From the IMG/VR virus record IMGVR_UViG_3300029893_000077, positions 1 through 21,805 of that record: DNA of 21,805 bases; one strand, 5' to 3'. The position numbers were made by a program, and so were the translations under genes. Under the pieces are notes generated by a model, which saw nothing but the letters and a program-made list of their open reading frames with translations, did not search any database and was not told where the DNA came from. Below are positions 14,053-19,766 of the stretch, piece by piece (the stretch's first letter is position 1; every line of letters starts with the position of its first letter). Source of the stretch: a virus.

Positions 14053-16097
14053 GCGCCTCCTGAGAACGCCGGCACCAGGTCTCGGGTGCCGTTGGGGTGC
14101 TCCTCCGCGATCAGCCGGCGGGCCTCGGCGAAGGTGGCCGGCTGCCCGTTGATCCGTTGGCAGTCCTCGTCGGTGTCGCCCAGCCTACCGTCGATCATGA
14201 TCACCTGGTCGATACCGTCGGCCGACTCGTACGCCCGAAGCGCTGAGTTGGTCTGAGCGAAGCGCGTCTCGGTCCTGGCCGTCACCTCCGCCCGAATCCG
14301 GCTCGAGCTCCAGCGGCCGGCTGGGATGGCCTCCTCGAGCTCGCGGGCGATGTCGACCGGACCCTTGCCGTCCTCTCGCCCCGCACGGACCACCTCGATC
14401 GCCCGCGCCCTGGCCGCCTCCGTCAGGTCCACCAGGTCGGCGCGGGTGCCGCCCTCGGAGAGCACCTCGAGCTGGACGTGGTCCGGCAGGTTGACGCCGA
14501 TGCCCATGCCGGCCAGGATCCCGACGGTGTCGTTGTGGACGGCGACGAAGTGGGTGCCGAAGATGCCGCGTAGCTCGCCCCTGAGTCGAGGAACGTTGAG
14601 GCTCGAGAAGATGGTCTCGATCCGCAACTCGTCGCCCGGGTCCGGTGTCGCGGCGGCGACGGCCGCCTTTTCGCTCGCCAGGTAGGCCTGCGCCGCGGCC
14701 TCGCCCATCTTGCCGAAGAAGTCCGAGAGCCTGTTCCGCAGGCGCTTCTCGTGCTGCCGCCTGACGCGGTCCATGGCGCGAAGGACGCGGGCCTGCCGCC
14801 TGTCCAGTCCCTTGGCTTCCTTGGCCGGTGGAGGATCAGGCTCGGGAGCGGGCTCCGGGTCCGCGTCCGGGCCCTCGAGGAAGCCTCCTATCGGCGTGAA
14901 GTAGACGTCGTCGCCTGGCTCCACCTCGAGGCCGAGCCCGCGCTTGGCGACGGCGCGCTTGACCAGGCCGGCGTTCCAGAGTTTGGCCCACCGATCCGCC
15001 GCCTTGTTCTTGTCCTCCTCGAGAGCCCGCACGCTCTTGCGGTCCCAGGCCAGACGCTGGTTCTTGGCCAGCGAAAAGTCCTCGCGCAGCGAGCGGGTGA
15101 GCTCCTGCGCCATGAGGTCCTGGTTCGGGATGACGCAGTCGATCCACGCGATGCGGTGGAGCTCCGAGAGCGTGGCGCCCACCTTGGTCTGCTCCATGCC
15201 CGAGCCGAAGCCGACCACGGCGGCTGGGAGGCCGATCATCGCGCAGACCCGCTCCTCCGACACGTTGCGCACGATGTCGAGGTTCATCTTGTTGGGGTCG
15301 TAGCCGAACTCTTTGACCTCGGTCGGAGCGCCGAGTACCAGTGGGGAGCCCTTGTTGGAGCCGCCGAACTCGTCTTGTACGTACTCCTTGGTCTCCTTCA
15401 GAGCGTCCGGGCTGGAGGCGCCGGCATCTTTGGGCGAGATGATCACCCCGGGCACGCCGCCGTTGAGGAGGAGAGCGGCGACGAAGTTCGCGGACTCGTT
15501 GTCGTTGAATATCTCGCGCAGCAGCATCTTCATCATCGACAGGCCCTTGCGGACGTTGCGCGGGTCGAGGCCGTGGCGGAGGTGGACGACGTCCTGCGGG
15601 GCGAGGATGACCTGCGGTGTGCCGCCGCCGGGCGAGTACTCGTAGCGGTCGATGAAGATGGTCTGGTCGGTCTCGTGCTCCTTGGGCTCGATCATCCAGT
15701 GAGGCACGTACCAGAGCTGCTTGACCTGCCCGGCTTTGTTGCGGAGCTTGATCGCGTAGGCGTTGCCGTCGGTGTACCAGGAGATCAGAAGCGCGATCCA
15801 AAGCGCCGCGCCCGAGTAGAAGGGGTTCGGCTCGGCGAGCAGATGCGTGATCGGGTGCTGGAGGTCGAGCTCCTCCTTGTCCTTGGTCTCGGTGAGGACG
15901 CCCAGGCGAGCCTCGAGCCAGGCGCGCGCGATCCAGAGGATCGGCGCCATGAGGACGTTCGAGCCTAGGCCGTCGCCGACGTAGTGACCGAAGTCGATCT
16001 TGGTGTTGGGCAGCAGCCACCGCAGCCAGCCTCCCGAGCGCGGGTGCAGCATCGACACCAGGGCGGAGGCGGCTTTTGACAGCAGCGCGCGGATCAC
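14049..16097 (-). CDS. Portal protein fused to Mu F / SPP1 gp7-type head morphogenesis domain (682 aa)
   Basis: The true start is GTG 16097, overlapping the terminase stop as GTGA, with GGAGG eight bases upstream. The open frame extends much further upstream, but only as a shadow of the terminase gene. Residues 1-400 form an HK97-type portal: 'HPITHLLAEPNPFYSGAALW', 'DGNAYAIKLRNKAGQVKQLW', 'VVHLRHGLDPRN' and 'MIGLPAAVVGFGSGMEQTKVG'. An acidic Pro-rich linker, PDADPEPAPEPDPPP, lies at 410-424. Residues 430-682 are helical and end in a minor-head domain with 'ARTETRFAQTNSALRAYESA', 'DGRLGDTDEDCQRINGQ' and 'EEHPNGTRDLVPAF'. In many phages these are separate genes. Here one chain would place the minor head protein at the portal vertex. 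Confidence 0.92.
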   Translation of the reverse strand: MIRALLSKAASALVSMLHPRSGGWLRWLLPNTKIDFGHYVGDGLGSNVLMAPILWIARAWLEARLGVLTETKDKEELDLQHPITHLLAEPNPFYSGAALWIALLISWYTDGNAYAIKLRNKAGQVKQLWYVPHWMIEPKEHETDQTIFIDRYEYSPGGGTPQVILAPQDVVHLRHGLDPRNVRKGLSMMKMLLREIFNDNESANFVAALLLNGGVPGVIISPKDAGASSPDALKETKEYVQDEFGGSNKGSPLVLGAPTEVKEFGYDPNKMNLDIVRNVSEERVCAMIGLPAAVVGFGSGMEQTKVGATLSELHRIAWIDCVIPNQDLMAQELTRSLREDFSLAKNQRLAWDRKSVRALEEDKNKAADRWAKLWNAGLVKRAVAKRGLGLEVEPGDDVYFTPIGGFLEGPDADPEPAPEPDPPPAKEAKGLDRRQARVLRAMDRVRRQHEKRLRNRLSDFFGKMGEAAAQAYLASEKAAVAAATPDPGDELRIETIFSSLNVPRLRGELRGIFGTHFVAVHNDTVGILAGMGIGVNLPDHVQLEVLSEGGTRADLVDLTEAARARAIEVVRAGREDGKGPVDIARELEEAIPAGRWSSSRIRAEVTARTETRFAQTNSALRAYESADGIDQVIMIDGRLGDTDEDCQRINGQPATFAEARRLIAEEHPNGTRDLVPAFSGGA

Positions 16098-17557
16098 CGT
16101 ACCGGCCTCCACTCGCCGACCGTGTTCCAGAAATTGATCGCCTGCGTGGCCGCGTCGACCTGGTCGTCGTTGTCGCCATCGGGGAACTGGCCTAGCTCGT
16201 TGATGAACTCCTCGACCCAGGGGAATACCTCTGGATCCGGAATCACGAGGTTCCCCGCCTCCTGGTACGGCTGGGCCGCGTAGGCGCGCGCAAGCTTGCC
16301 GCCCTTGGGGTTGACGAGGATGATCCCGCCGATCTCGCGCTTGAGGACGTTCTCCACGGCGGAGCCGTTGGCCTTGTCCTCCACCAGCTTGCGGTGAGCC
16401 TGTGGCCACCGGCGCGTGAGGGCTCGGAAAGCGTCGAGCGTGGCGGTGAAGGACATGCGGCCGCGGACCTGGTCGAGCAGGTACTCCCGCGCTCCCTTGC
16501 GCCCCCACACCTGGCCGACGACGAAGTCCGTGCCGTCGGTGCCCTTGAAGGTCATGTCCCAGGACTGGATCAGCTCGTCCAGATCCGAGGGCTGCGTGCG
16601 CCAGTAGCCCCAGAGCGCCCGCTTGAAGATGTTGCCCTCCTCCTCTGAGGGGGCCTGCTGGTACTGCGCGGCGTAACGCCGAGTTCCGACCGCGACCTTG
16701 GTCTTGGCCAGCGTCTCCTTGTCCTCGCGCTCCGGGCAGAGCGCGTCCCCCTCCTCGCGCACCACCTCGCGCCCGCTCTTCGGGAAGGAGATCACGGTCC
16801 GCCTCGGAGCCTCCGCCGGCAGGTTCAGGTGGAACCACCCGCCCTGACCTAGGAGGTGGGCGCTCAGGTCCTTGGCGTGGAGCCGCTGCTCGATCAGGAT
16901 GATCGAGCCCCGCTTCTTGTCGTCCAGGCGCGAGTAAAGCGTGCGGTCGAAGTAGTCCCGGACCGCGCGGCGCTCGGCGTCGGACTCGGCGAGCTCGGGG
17001 TTGAGCGGGTCGTCGAGCATGATCACGTCCGCGCCGTAGCCGGTGACGCCGGCGCCGGTGCCGCGGGCCACCATGTGGCCGCGCTCGCTGTTGACGAACT
17101 CGCTCTTGAGGTTCTGGTCCTCTGCGAGCGTGAAGACGTGTCCCCACTTCTCCTGATACCGCGGGGAGCGGATCAGGAGGCGCCGGTCGACGTTGTGCTT
17201 GCTCGCGAGCGGCTGAGAGTACGAGACCGTGATGAACTTCTTCGACGCCCAGCGCGTCCAAGCCCAGGGGGGCGCGAATACCGAGCCGGGCAACGACTTG
17301 CCGATCCGTGGCGGGGCGTTGATGACTAGCCGGGTGATCTCGCCCTCGAGCGCGGCTTGGACGTGCTCGGCGATCGCCTGGGTGTGATACGACTCGATCA
17401 GCGGCACGTCCGGCTCGACCACGTCCCAGTGGCCCTTGAGGAACGGCCACAGGTCCGTCTGGTTGTCCTCGAGGCCGGCCGCCGTCTGGCCGAGCAACTG
17501 CGCGAGGTGGTTAGGCGACTGCATAGCCAGGCTCGCCGCGAGCGCCAGAGCTATCAA
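16094..17557 (-). CDS. terL: Terminase large subunit, packaging ATPase-nuclease
   Basis: This motor packages DNA into proheads. The ATPase domain has a Walker A-like P-loop APPRIGKS (81-88), a 'VSYSQPLA' segment and Walker B DVIMLDD (177-183). The C-terminal RNase H-like nuclease has acidic centres in 'QSWDMTFKG' (about 333), 'LVEDKANGSAV' (about 393) and 'DGDNDDQVDA' (460-469). The pattern matches the TIGR01630-type large terminases. The start is TTG 17557, overlapping the small-subunit stop as TTGA with GGAGG nine bases upstream. ATG 17524 (residue 12) is an alternative but lacks a ribosome site. The length of 487 aa is normal. It is translationally coupled to the portal gene. Confidence 0.95.
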   Translation of the reverse strand: MIALALAASLAMQSPNHLAQLLGQTAAGLEDNQTDLWPFLKGHWDVVEPDVPLIESYHTQAIAEHVQAALEGEITRLVINAPPRIGKSLPGSVFAPPWAWTRWASKKFITVSYSQPLASKHNVDRRLLIRSPRYQEKWGHVFTLAEDQNLKSEFVNSERGHMVARGTGAGVTGYGADVIMLDDPLNPELAESDAERRAVRDYFDRTLYSRLDDKKRGSIILIEQRLHAKDLSAHLLGQGGWFHLNLPAEAPRRTVISFPKSGREVVREEGDALCPEREDKETLAKTKVAVGTRRYAAQYQQAPSEEEGNIFKRALWGYWRTQPSDLDELIQSWDMTFKGTDGTDFVVGQVWGRKGAREYLLDQVRGRMSFTATLDAFRALTRRWPQAHRKLVEDKANGSAVENVLKREIGGIILVNPKGGKLARAYAAQPYQEAGNLVIPDPEVFPWVEEFINELGQFPDGDNDDQVDAATQAINFWNTVGEWRPVR

Positions 17558-18054
17558 TCCTCGTCCCCTCCCGGGGCCCCTACGTCGGCGGGCGTGGTGG
17601 GCACGATCTCGGCCGGCGGCAGCTGCTCCCTCATCTTCATCGAGAGCGTCTTCAGCTCGGCGGCGAGTGCCGGCTTGAGCTCGAGGTTGGTCTTGCAGTG
17701 CGGACAGGTGTCCGGGATCCGCCGCTTGATCGCGGCCACGACCTGCCCGACGAACTGCATGACGACGTCCGGGTCGAAGCCGTGGATGACGCGCTTCACC
17801 TCGTGCCAGCGCCGGCGGACCTTGGTCCAGAAGATCGCCGCGCTCACCGCCTGCGGCGTGCTGCCGGTCGCGATCCTGTGCAAGTTGGTCAGCACCTGCG
17901 CGTCAGCCTTGACGGAGCCGTTCTTGAGCTCCTTCTTGAATCGCCGCCTCAGGGTCGCGCTCGAGAGACCGACCACGACCGCGATCTCCTGCTGGGTGAG
18001 GCCGAAGCCGGAGAGCTGCTCCACCTGCTCGCGGATCTTCTTCGAGTACGTCAT
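17554..18054 (-). CDS. Terminase small subunit-like DNA-binding protein (166 aa)
   Basis: It directly precedes the large terminase, and the two overlap by four bases. Residues about 17-40 form a helix-turn-helix: 'GLTQQEIAVVVGLSSATLRRRFKKEL'. This is a common way for small terminases to recognise packaging sites. Residues 50-110 are helical, including 'AVSAAIFWTKVRRRWHEVKRV'. A CPHC pair at 117-120 suggests a partial zinc knuckle. The C-terminus is acidic (APGGDED). I chose ATG 18054 because the open frame upstream runs through terminator hairpins and has no conserved-looking content. The leader GGCGGG is weak. It would form the ring that recognises phage DNA and stimulates TerL. Confidence 0.82.
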   Translation of the reverse strand: MTYSKKIREQVEQLSGFGLTQQEIAVVVGLSSATLRRRFKKELKNGSVKADAQVLTNLHRIATGSTPQAVSAAIFWTKVRRRWHEVKRVIHGFDPDVVMQFVGQVVAAIKRRIPDTCPHCKTNLELKPALAAELKTLSMKMREQLPPAEIVPTTPADVGAPGGDED

Positions 18055-18142
18055 CAGAGTGAGCCCGCCATCGAGGCTCGAGGTTGGGCGCCGGCACGAT
18101 GGGCGGCGCTGCACTTGTTGGGAGTCCGGGCGGGCAGAGATC

Positions 18143-18174
18143 GGCGCGGACCTCCGCCGAGTAAGGTCCGCGCC
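18143..18174 (-). other. Perfect 11-bp inverted repeat upstream of the small terminase
   Basis: GGCGCGGACCT (18143-18153) and AGGTCCGCGCC (18164-18174) form an 11-bp stem with a ten-base loop. It lies two bases beyond the T-run of the neighbouring terminator and about 90 bases before the small terminase start. It could be an RNA hairpin in the late leader or a duplex binding site such as an operator or packaging-initiation site. Confidence 0.6.
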
Positions 18175-18176
18175 TG

Positions 18177-18220
18177 AAAAAGTGCGGCCTCCGGGCAAGG
18201 AGAGTAATCCCGGAGGCCGC
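18177..18220 (-). terminator. Intrinsic terminator upstream of terminase genes (T2)
   Basis: GCGGCCTCCGGG and CCCGGAGGCCGC form a perfect 12-bp stem around a 13-base loop (18184-18220). On the minus strand the stem is followed by AC and then TTTTT (18181-18177). This fits a rho-independent terminator for transcripts coming from the ParB-side operon or from the candidate promoter at 18382-18410. It lies upstream of the terminase genes, so late expression needs read-through or another promoter. Confidence 0.85.
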
Positions 18221-18265
18221 TGGACATGAGGGCGCGAGGCCGCGCGCTCAATTCGGTGTTGGCGT

Positions 18266-18303
18266 AAAAAAAGGCGTTGCCCATGTCGTCATGAGCACAC
18301 GCC
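18266..18303 (-). terminator. Intrinsic terminator in late leader (T1)
   Basis: On the minus strand GGCGTGTGCTCATG pairs with CATGGGCAACGCC around an ACGA loop, giving 13 pairs with one bulged G and one G-U pair (18273-18303). It is followed at once by TTTTTTT (18272-18266). This is the strongest terminator-like site in the window. It forms a tandem pair with the site 45 bases downstream. Confidence 0.85.
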
Positions 18304-18315
18304 TCGCGCCGTTGC

Positions 18316-18346
18316 GGGCCCGCCGGTTGTCCAGGCCGGCGGGCCC
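18316..18346 (-). other. Promoter-proximal 11-bp hairpin in late leader
   Basis: GGGCCCGCCGG (18316-18326) and CCGGCGGGCCC (18336-18346) form a perfect stem with a nine-base loop. No T-run follows. It lies about 30 bases after the expected start site of the candidate promoter and just before the tandem terminators. This is the place where RNA elements for antitermination are found in some lambdoid phages. Confidence 0.65.
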
Positions 18347-18365
18347 TGGCTTCACCCCAGTCTCT

Positions 18366-18551
18366 TTACTTCACGCCGGTCAGTTTAACCGAGCGTCGAA
18401 TTTTTGTCACGCAAAAAGCCGTCCGGTTTTGTCCGGGTTTGTCCGGTTGTCGTTCGCGCTCCGGAAGAGCTCGGCAGTACGAGCAGAGGTCGTCCATGCC
18501 GACCTGGACGAAGGCGTTGTCGGGACGCCCGCACGCCGAGCAGTTCAGCAC
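18366..18551 (-). CDS. Small zinc-ribbon-like protein (61 aa)
   Basis: The GTG at 18551 begins MLNCSACGRPDNAF and continues to DDLCSYCRALPERE. The four cysteines, C4-x2-C7-x15-C23-x2-C26, form a good zinc-ribbon pattern. The C-terminal half is basic and polar, and it is encoded by DNA holding a 10-bp repeat and a candidate promoter. The start has no clear ribosome site and lies 21 bases after the stop of the preceding 37-aa ORF. A different frame (ATG 18579) overlaps it but lacks any motif. It is the last gene before the terminator cluster. Function is unknown, and the cysteine pattern is the main support. Confidence 0.5.
   Translation of the reverse strand: MLNCSACGRPDNAFVQVGMDDLCSYCRALPERERQPDKPGQNRTAFCVTKIRRSVKLTGVK
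18382..18410 (-). promoter_or_regulatory. Candidate sigma70-type late promoter
   Basis: On the minus strand, GTGACA (18410-18405, five of six matches to TTGACA) and TAAACT (18387-18382, four of six matches to TATAAT) are separated by exactly 17 bases. The stretch is clearly more AT-rich than its surroundings. A transcript starting near 18375 would enter the hairpin and terminator cluster and then the terminase genes. It lies inside the 3' end of a small zinc-motif ORF. The prediction comes from visual matching only. Confidence 0.45.
18421..18450. repeat. Three helically phased 10-bp direct repeats, GTCCGG core
   Basis: GTCCGGTTTT, GTCCGGGTTT and GTCCGGTTGT follow each other without gaps. The six-base core recurs every ten bases, about one turn of DNA. 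They lie immediately upstream of the candidate promoter, on its distal side, and inside the zinc-ribbon ORF. This placement suits an activator- or repressor-binding array. Confidence 0.7.
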
Positions 18552-18572
18552 CGCAGCACCGGCGCGGTTGGA

Positions 18573-18686
18573 TTAGCATCCCGAAAGAGCCACCAGTTTC
18601 CCGTTTGGGCCCCGTGCCGCAGCTCCGCCCACGGGCTTTTCATTTCCCAGGCTAGCTTTTTTCCGTCGAGCCTCCAGATTGCTCAC
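18573..18686 (-). CDS. Possible 37-aa basic peptide
   Basis: The GTG at 18686 overlaps the TGA of the 58-aa HTH-like gene as GTGA, and the frame ends in TAA at 18573. The product starts VSNLEARRKKASLGNEK, then becomes Gly/Ala-rich and ends LVALSGC. The overlap fits the local pattern, but the peptide has no recognisable motif and the ribosome site is weak. It may be a real minor gene or only leader sequence before the zinc-ribbon ORF. Confidence 0.35.
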   Translation of the reverse strand: MSNLEARRKKASLGNEKPVGGAAARGPNGKLVALSGC

Positions 18687-18859
18687 CTCGTGCTCACCCC
18701 GAAGCGCGCGCACCAGGTGTAGAGCTGCGAGCGGCTCCCGCAGCCGTAGCGCTCGCGCACGTCCTTGAGCACCTCGTAGATTGCCTGCTTTCGGTGGACC
18801 CCAGCGTCGAGCAGGGCCCGCAGCTTCAACGCTGCCTGTCGTCTCGCGTTGTCTGTCAT
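18683..18859 (-). CDS. Small HTH-like protein (58 aa)
   Basis: The ATG at 18859 is preceded by AGGAGATTTCCGGGA. The chain starts MTDNARRQAALKLRALLDAG and continues 'VHRKQAIYEVLKDVRERYGCG' and 'SRSQLYTWCARFGVSTR'. It is entirely helical and basic. The arrangement of two helices, a turn and a final 'SQLYTWCARFGV' helix resembles a small helix-turn-helix. A role in binding DNA, possibly at the nearby control region, is plausible but inferred. It lies 19 bases after the 30-aa zinc-motif gene. There is no homolog I can name. Confidence 0.65.
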   Translation of the reverse strand: MTDNARRQAALKLRALLDAGVHRKQAIYEVLKDVRERYGCGSRSQLYTWCARFGVSTR

Positions 18860-18878
18860 TCCCGGAAATCTCCTCGCG

Positions 18879-18971
18879 CTAGGGTTTGTTCGCTTCCCGG
18901 CAGTTCTCCACGTGGTACGGGTCCTTCCTCGGGTCGTAGGTGCAGCCGTAGGGGCATCTTCTGTCGCTCAT
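18879..18971 (-). CDS. 30-aa CCHC zinc-knuckle-like miniprotein
   Basis: The ATG at 18971 overlaps the preceding TGA as ATGA, and the frame ends in TAG. The product, MSDRRCPYGCTYDPRKDPYH then VENCREANKP, has C6-x3-C10-x9-H20-x3-C24. That is a plausible single zinc site filling nearly the whole peptide. The precise four-base overlap and dense motif make chance unlikely despite the length. Phages often encode such miniproteins as host-takeover factors, but no function can be assigned. Confidence 0.6.
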   Translation of the reverse strand: MSDRRCPYGCTYDPRKDPYHVENCREANKP

Positions 18972-19294
18972 GCTTTCGTCCTCGCCGTGTAGACCAGCTC
19001 GTCGCCCTCCCGCACGGCGACGATGCCGTTCTTCGGGTCCATGTTGACGACGTCGTCGTACTTCACCCGCGCCTGTTTGTCTGGCATCTTGTCGAGCAGC
19101 AGCCAGGCGAAGCGGGCGATCTTGTGGAGCTCGCGGTTGACCGCCTGGAGTTTGGCCGCGGCGGCGACGGCCTTCCTGAGCTCGCCGATGCAGTGCGTCG
19201 CCACGAGGTGCGGCCCGCCTGGGGCGTAGGCGAGGCCGCACGTCTGGCACGTGCCTCCGATTAGCGGAGCGGGCTGGCCATTGGCGGAGCTCAC
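18968..19294 (-). CDS. Zinc-motif protein of unknown function (108 aa)
   Basis: I choose the GTG at 19294, which overlaps the TGA of the membrane-protein gene as GTGA. The longer frame upstream has Arg-rich, non-protein-like content. The N-terminal 'GGTCQTCGLAYAPGGPHLVATHC' holds C16-x2-C19-x9-H29-x4-H34, followed by C35, which fits a zinc finger. A helix follows ('ELRKAVAAAAKLQAVNRELHKIARFAWLLLDK'). The C-terminal 'DVVNMDPKNGIVAVREGDELVYTARTK' looks like a small beta unit. The gene ends in ATGA overlap with the 30-aa miniprotein. It may bind nucleic acid. Confidence 0.7.
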   Translation of the reverse strand: MSSANGQPAPLIGGTCQTCGLAYAPGGPHLVATHCIGELRKAVAAAAKLQAVNRELHKIARFAWLLLDKMPDKQARVKYDDVVNMDPKNGIVAVREGDELVYTARTKA

Positions 19295-19470
19295 CGCGCC
19301 ACCCACCAATCTCGAGCCATCGCGCCGAAGCCGCAGACCATCAGCACGAAAGCCGCGGTCAACAAGACGAACATGACCACGGCGTGCACGCGCTCGTCCC
19401 ACGCGAGGATCGCGCACACGGACACCAGGACAACCAGCACCCCGGCGCCGACAAGGAAGTCCAGGATCAT
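19291..19470 (-). CDS. Small membrane protein, two TM segments (59 aa)
   Basis: The ATG at 19470 overlaps the preceding stop as ATGA, and the TGA overlaps the following GTG, so it is locked into the operon on both sides. The product starts MILDFLVGAGVLVVLVSVCAILAW, a membrane helix. A short charged turn, DERVHA, follows, then VVMFVLLTAAFVLMVCGFG, a second helix, and a short tail ARDWWVAR. A hairpin of two helices fits small phage inner-membrane proteins such as holin-like or exclusion factors. There is no lysis gene nearby, so a holin is not claimed. Confidence 0.72.
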   Translation of the reverse strand: MILDFLVGAGVLVVLVSVCAILAWDERVHAVVMFVLLTAAFVLMVCGFGAMARDWWVAR

Positions 19471-19739
19471 CGCCGCGCCGCCTTGGGTACCTTCACCGAC
19501 TTGGCCCTGATGCGATAGACCTCGACGTCGAAGCAGGCCGTGATCTTATCCTCGATCGGCGGCAGCTCTCGGCCAATGCGGACGGTCTCGAAGCGCTCCG
19601 GCTTCGCCTCGCCGGGCAGTACGACGCTCGTCGTCTCGCCGCTGGCCAGCCGAGCGACCGCGACGTGCTTTTTCTCCCAGGCCGTAACGCAGTCGACCTT
19701 GGGCGTTCCGATGATGATCCACAGCGCGATAGTCTTCAT
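19467..19739 (-). CDS. Hypothetical protein (90 aa)
   Basis: The ATG at 19739 has a strong GGGAGGAAGCAA leader. The product starts MKTIALWIIIGTPKVDCVTAW, then 'KKHVAVARLASGETTSVVLPGEAKPERFETVRIG' and 'KITACFDVEVYRIRAKSVKV'. It looks like a small alpha/beta or all-beta protein with a basic end. The hydrophobic N-terminus is too short and too beta-like for a confident signal peptide. No family is recognised. It is followed by the membrane protein through an ATGA overlap. Confidence 0.7.
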   Translation of the reverse strand: MKTIALWIIIGTPKVDCVTAWEKKHVAVARLASGETTSVVLPGEAKPERFETVRIGRELPPIEDKITACFDVEVYRIRAKSVKVPKAARR

Positions 19740-19766
19740 TTGCTTCCTCCCGGTTTTTATAGTCGA

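Noticed and set aside
14836-16179. 447-codon minus-strand frame within the portal region.
   Set aside because: It is out of frame with the portal and Arg/Pro-rich. The portal frame has clear family motifs.
16098-17450. Upstream extension of the portal frame giving an 1133-aa protein.
   Set aside because: This part overlaps the terminase gene, is Arg/Pro/Gly-rich and low-complexity, and has no domains. A GTG with GGAGG at 16097 gives a clean portal start.
18055-18198. N-terminal extension of the small terminase to 214 aa.
   Set aside because: It would start in the loop of an intrinsic terminator and run through a second hairpin. The extra residues are low-complexity.
18055-18365. A gene in the 311-base gap between the zinc-ribbon ORF and the small terminase.
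   Set aside because: Only hairpins and terminators are visible. A 76-codon minus frame there crosses both terminators and has no coding character.
18613-18650. Stem followed by CTTTTC on the plus strand, like a terminator.
   Set aside because: No plus-strand gene is supported nearby, the T-run is short and interrupted, and the stem has mismatches.
18908-18915. CCACGTGG palindrome resembling the core of a parS site.
   Set aside because: The flanks do not match the 16-bp parS palindrome, and the bases encode HVEN in the zinc miniprotein. A single core match is weak evidence.
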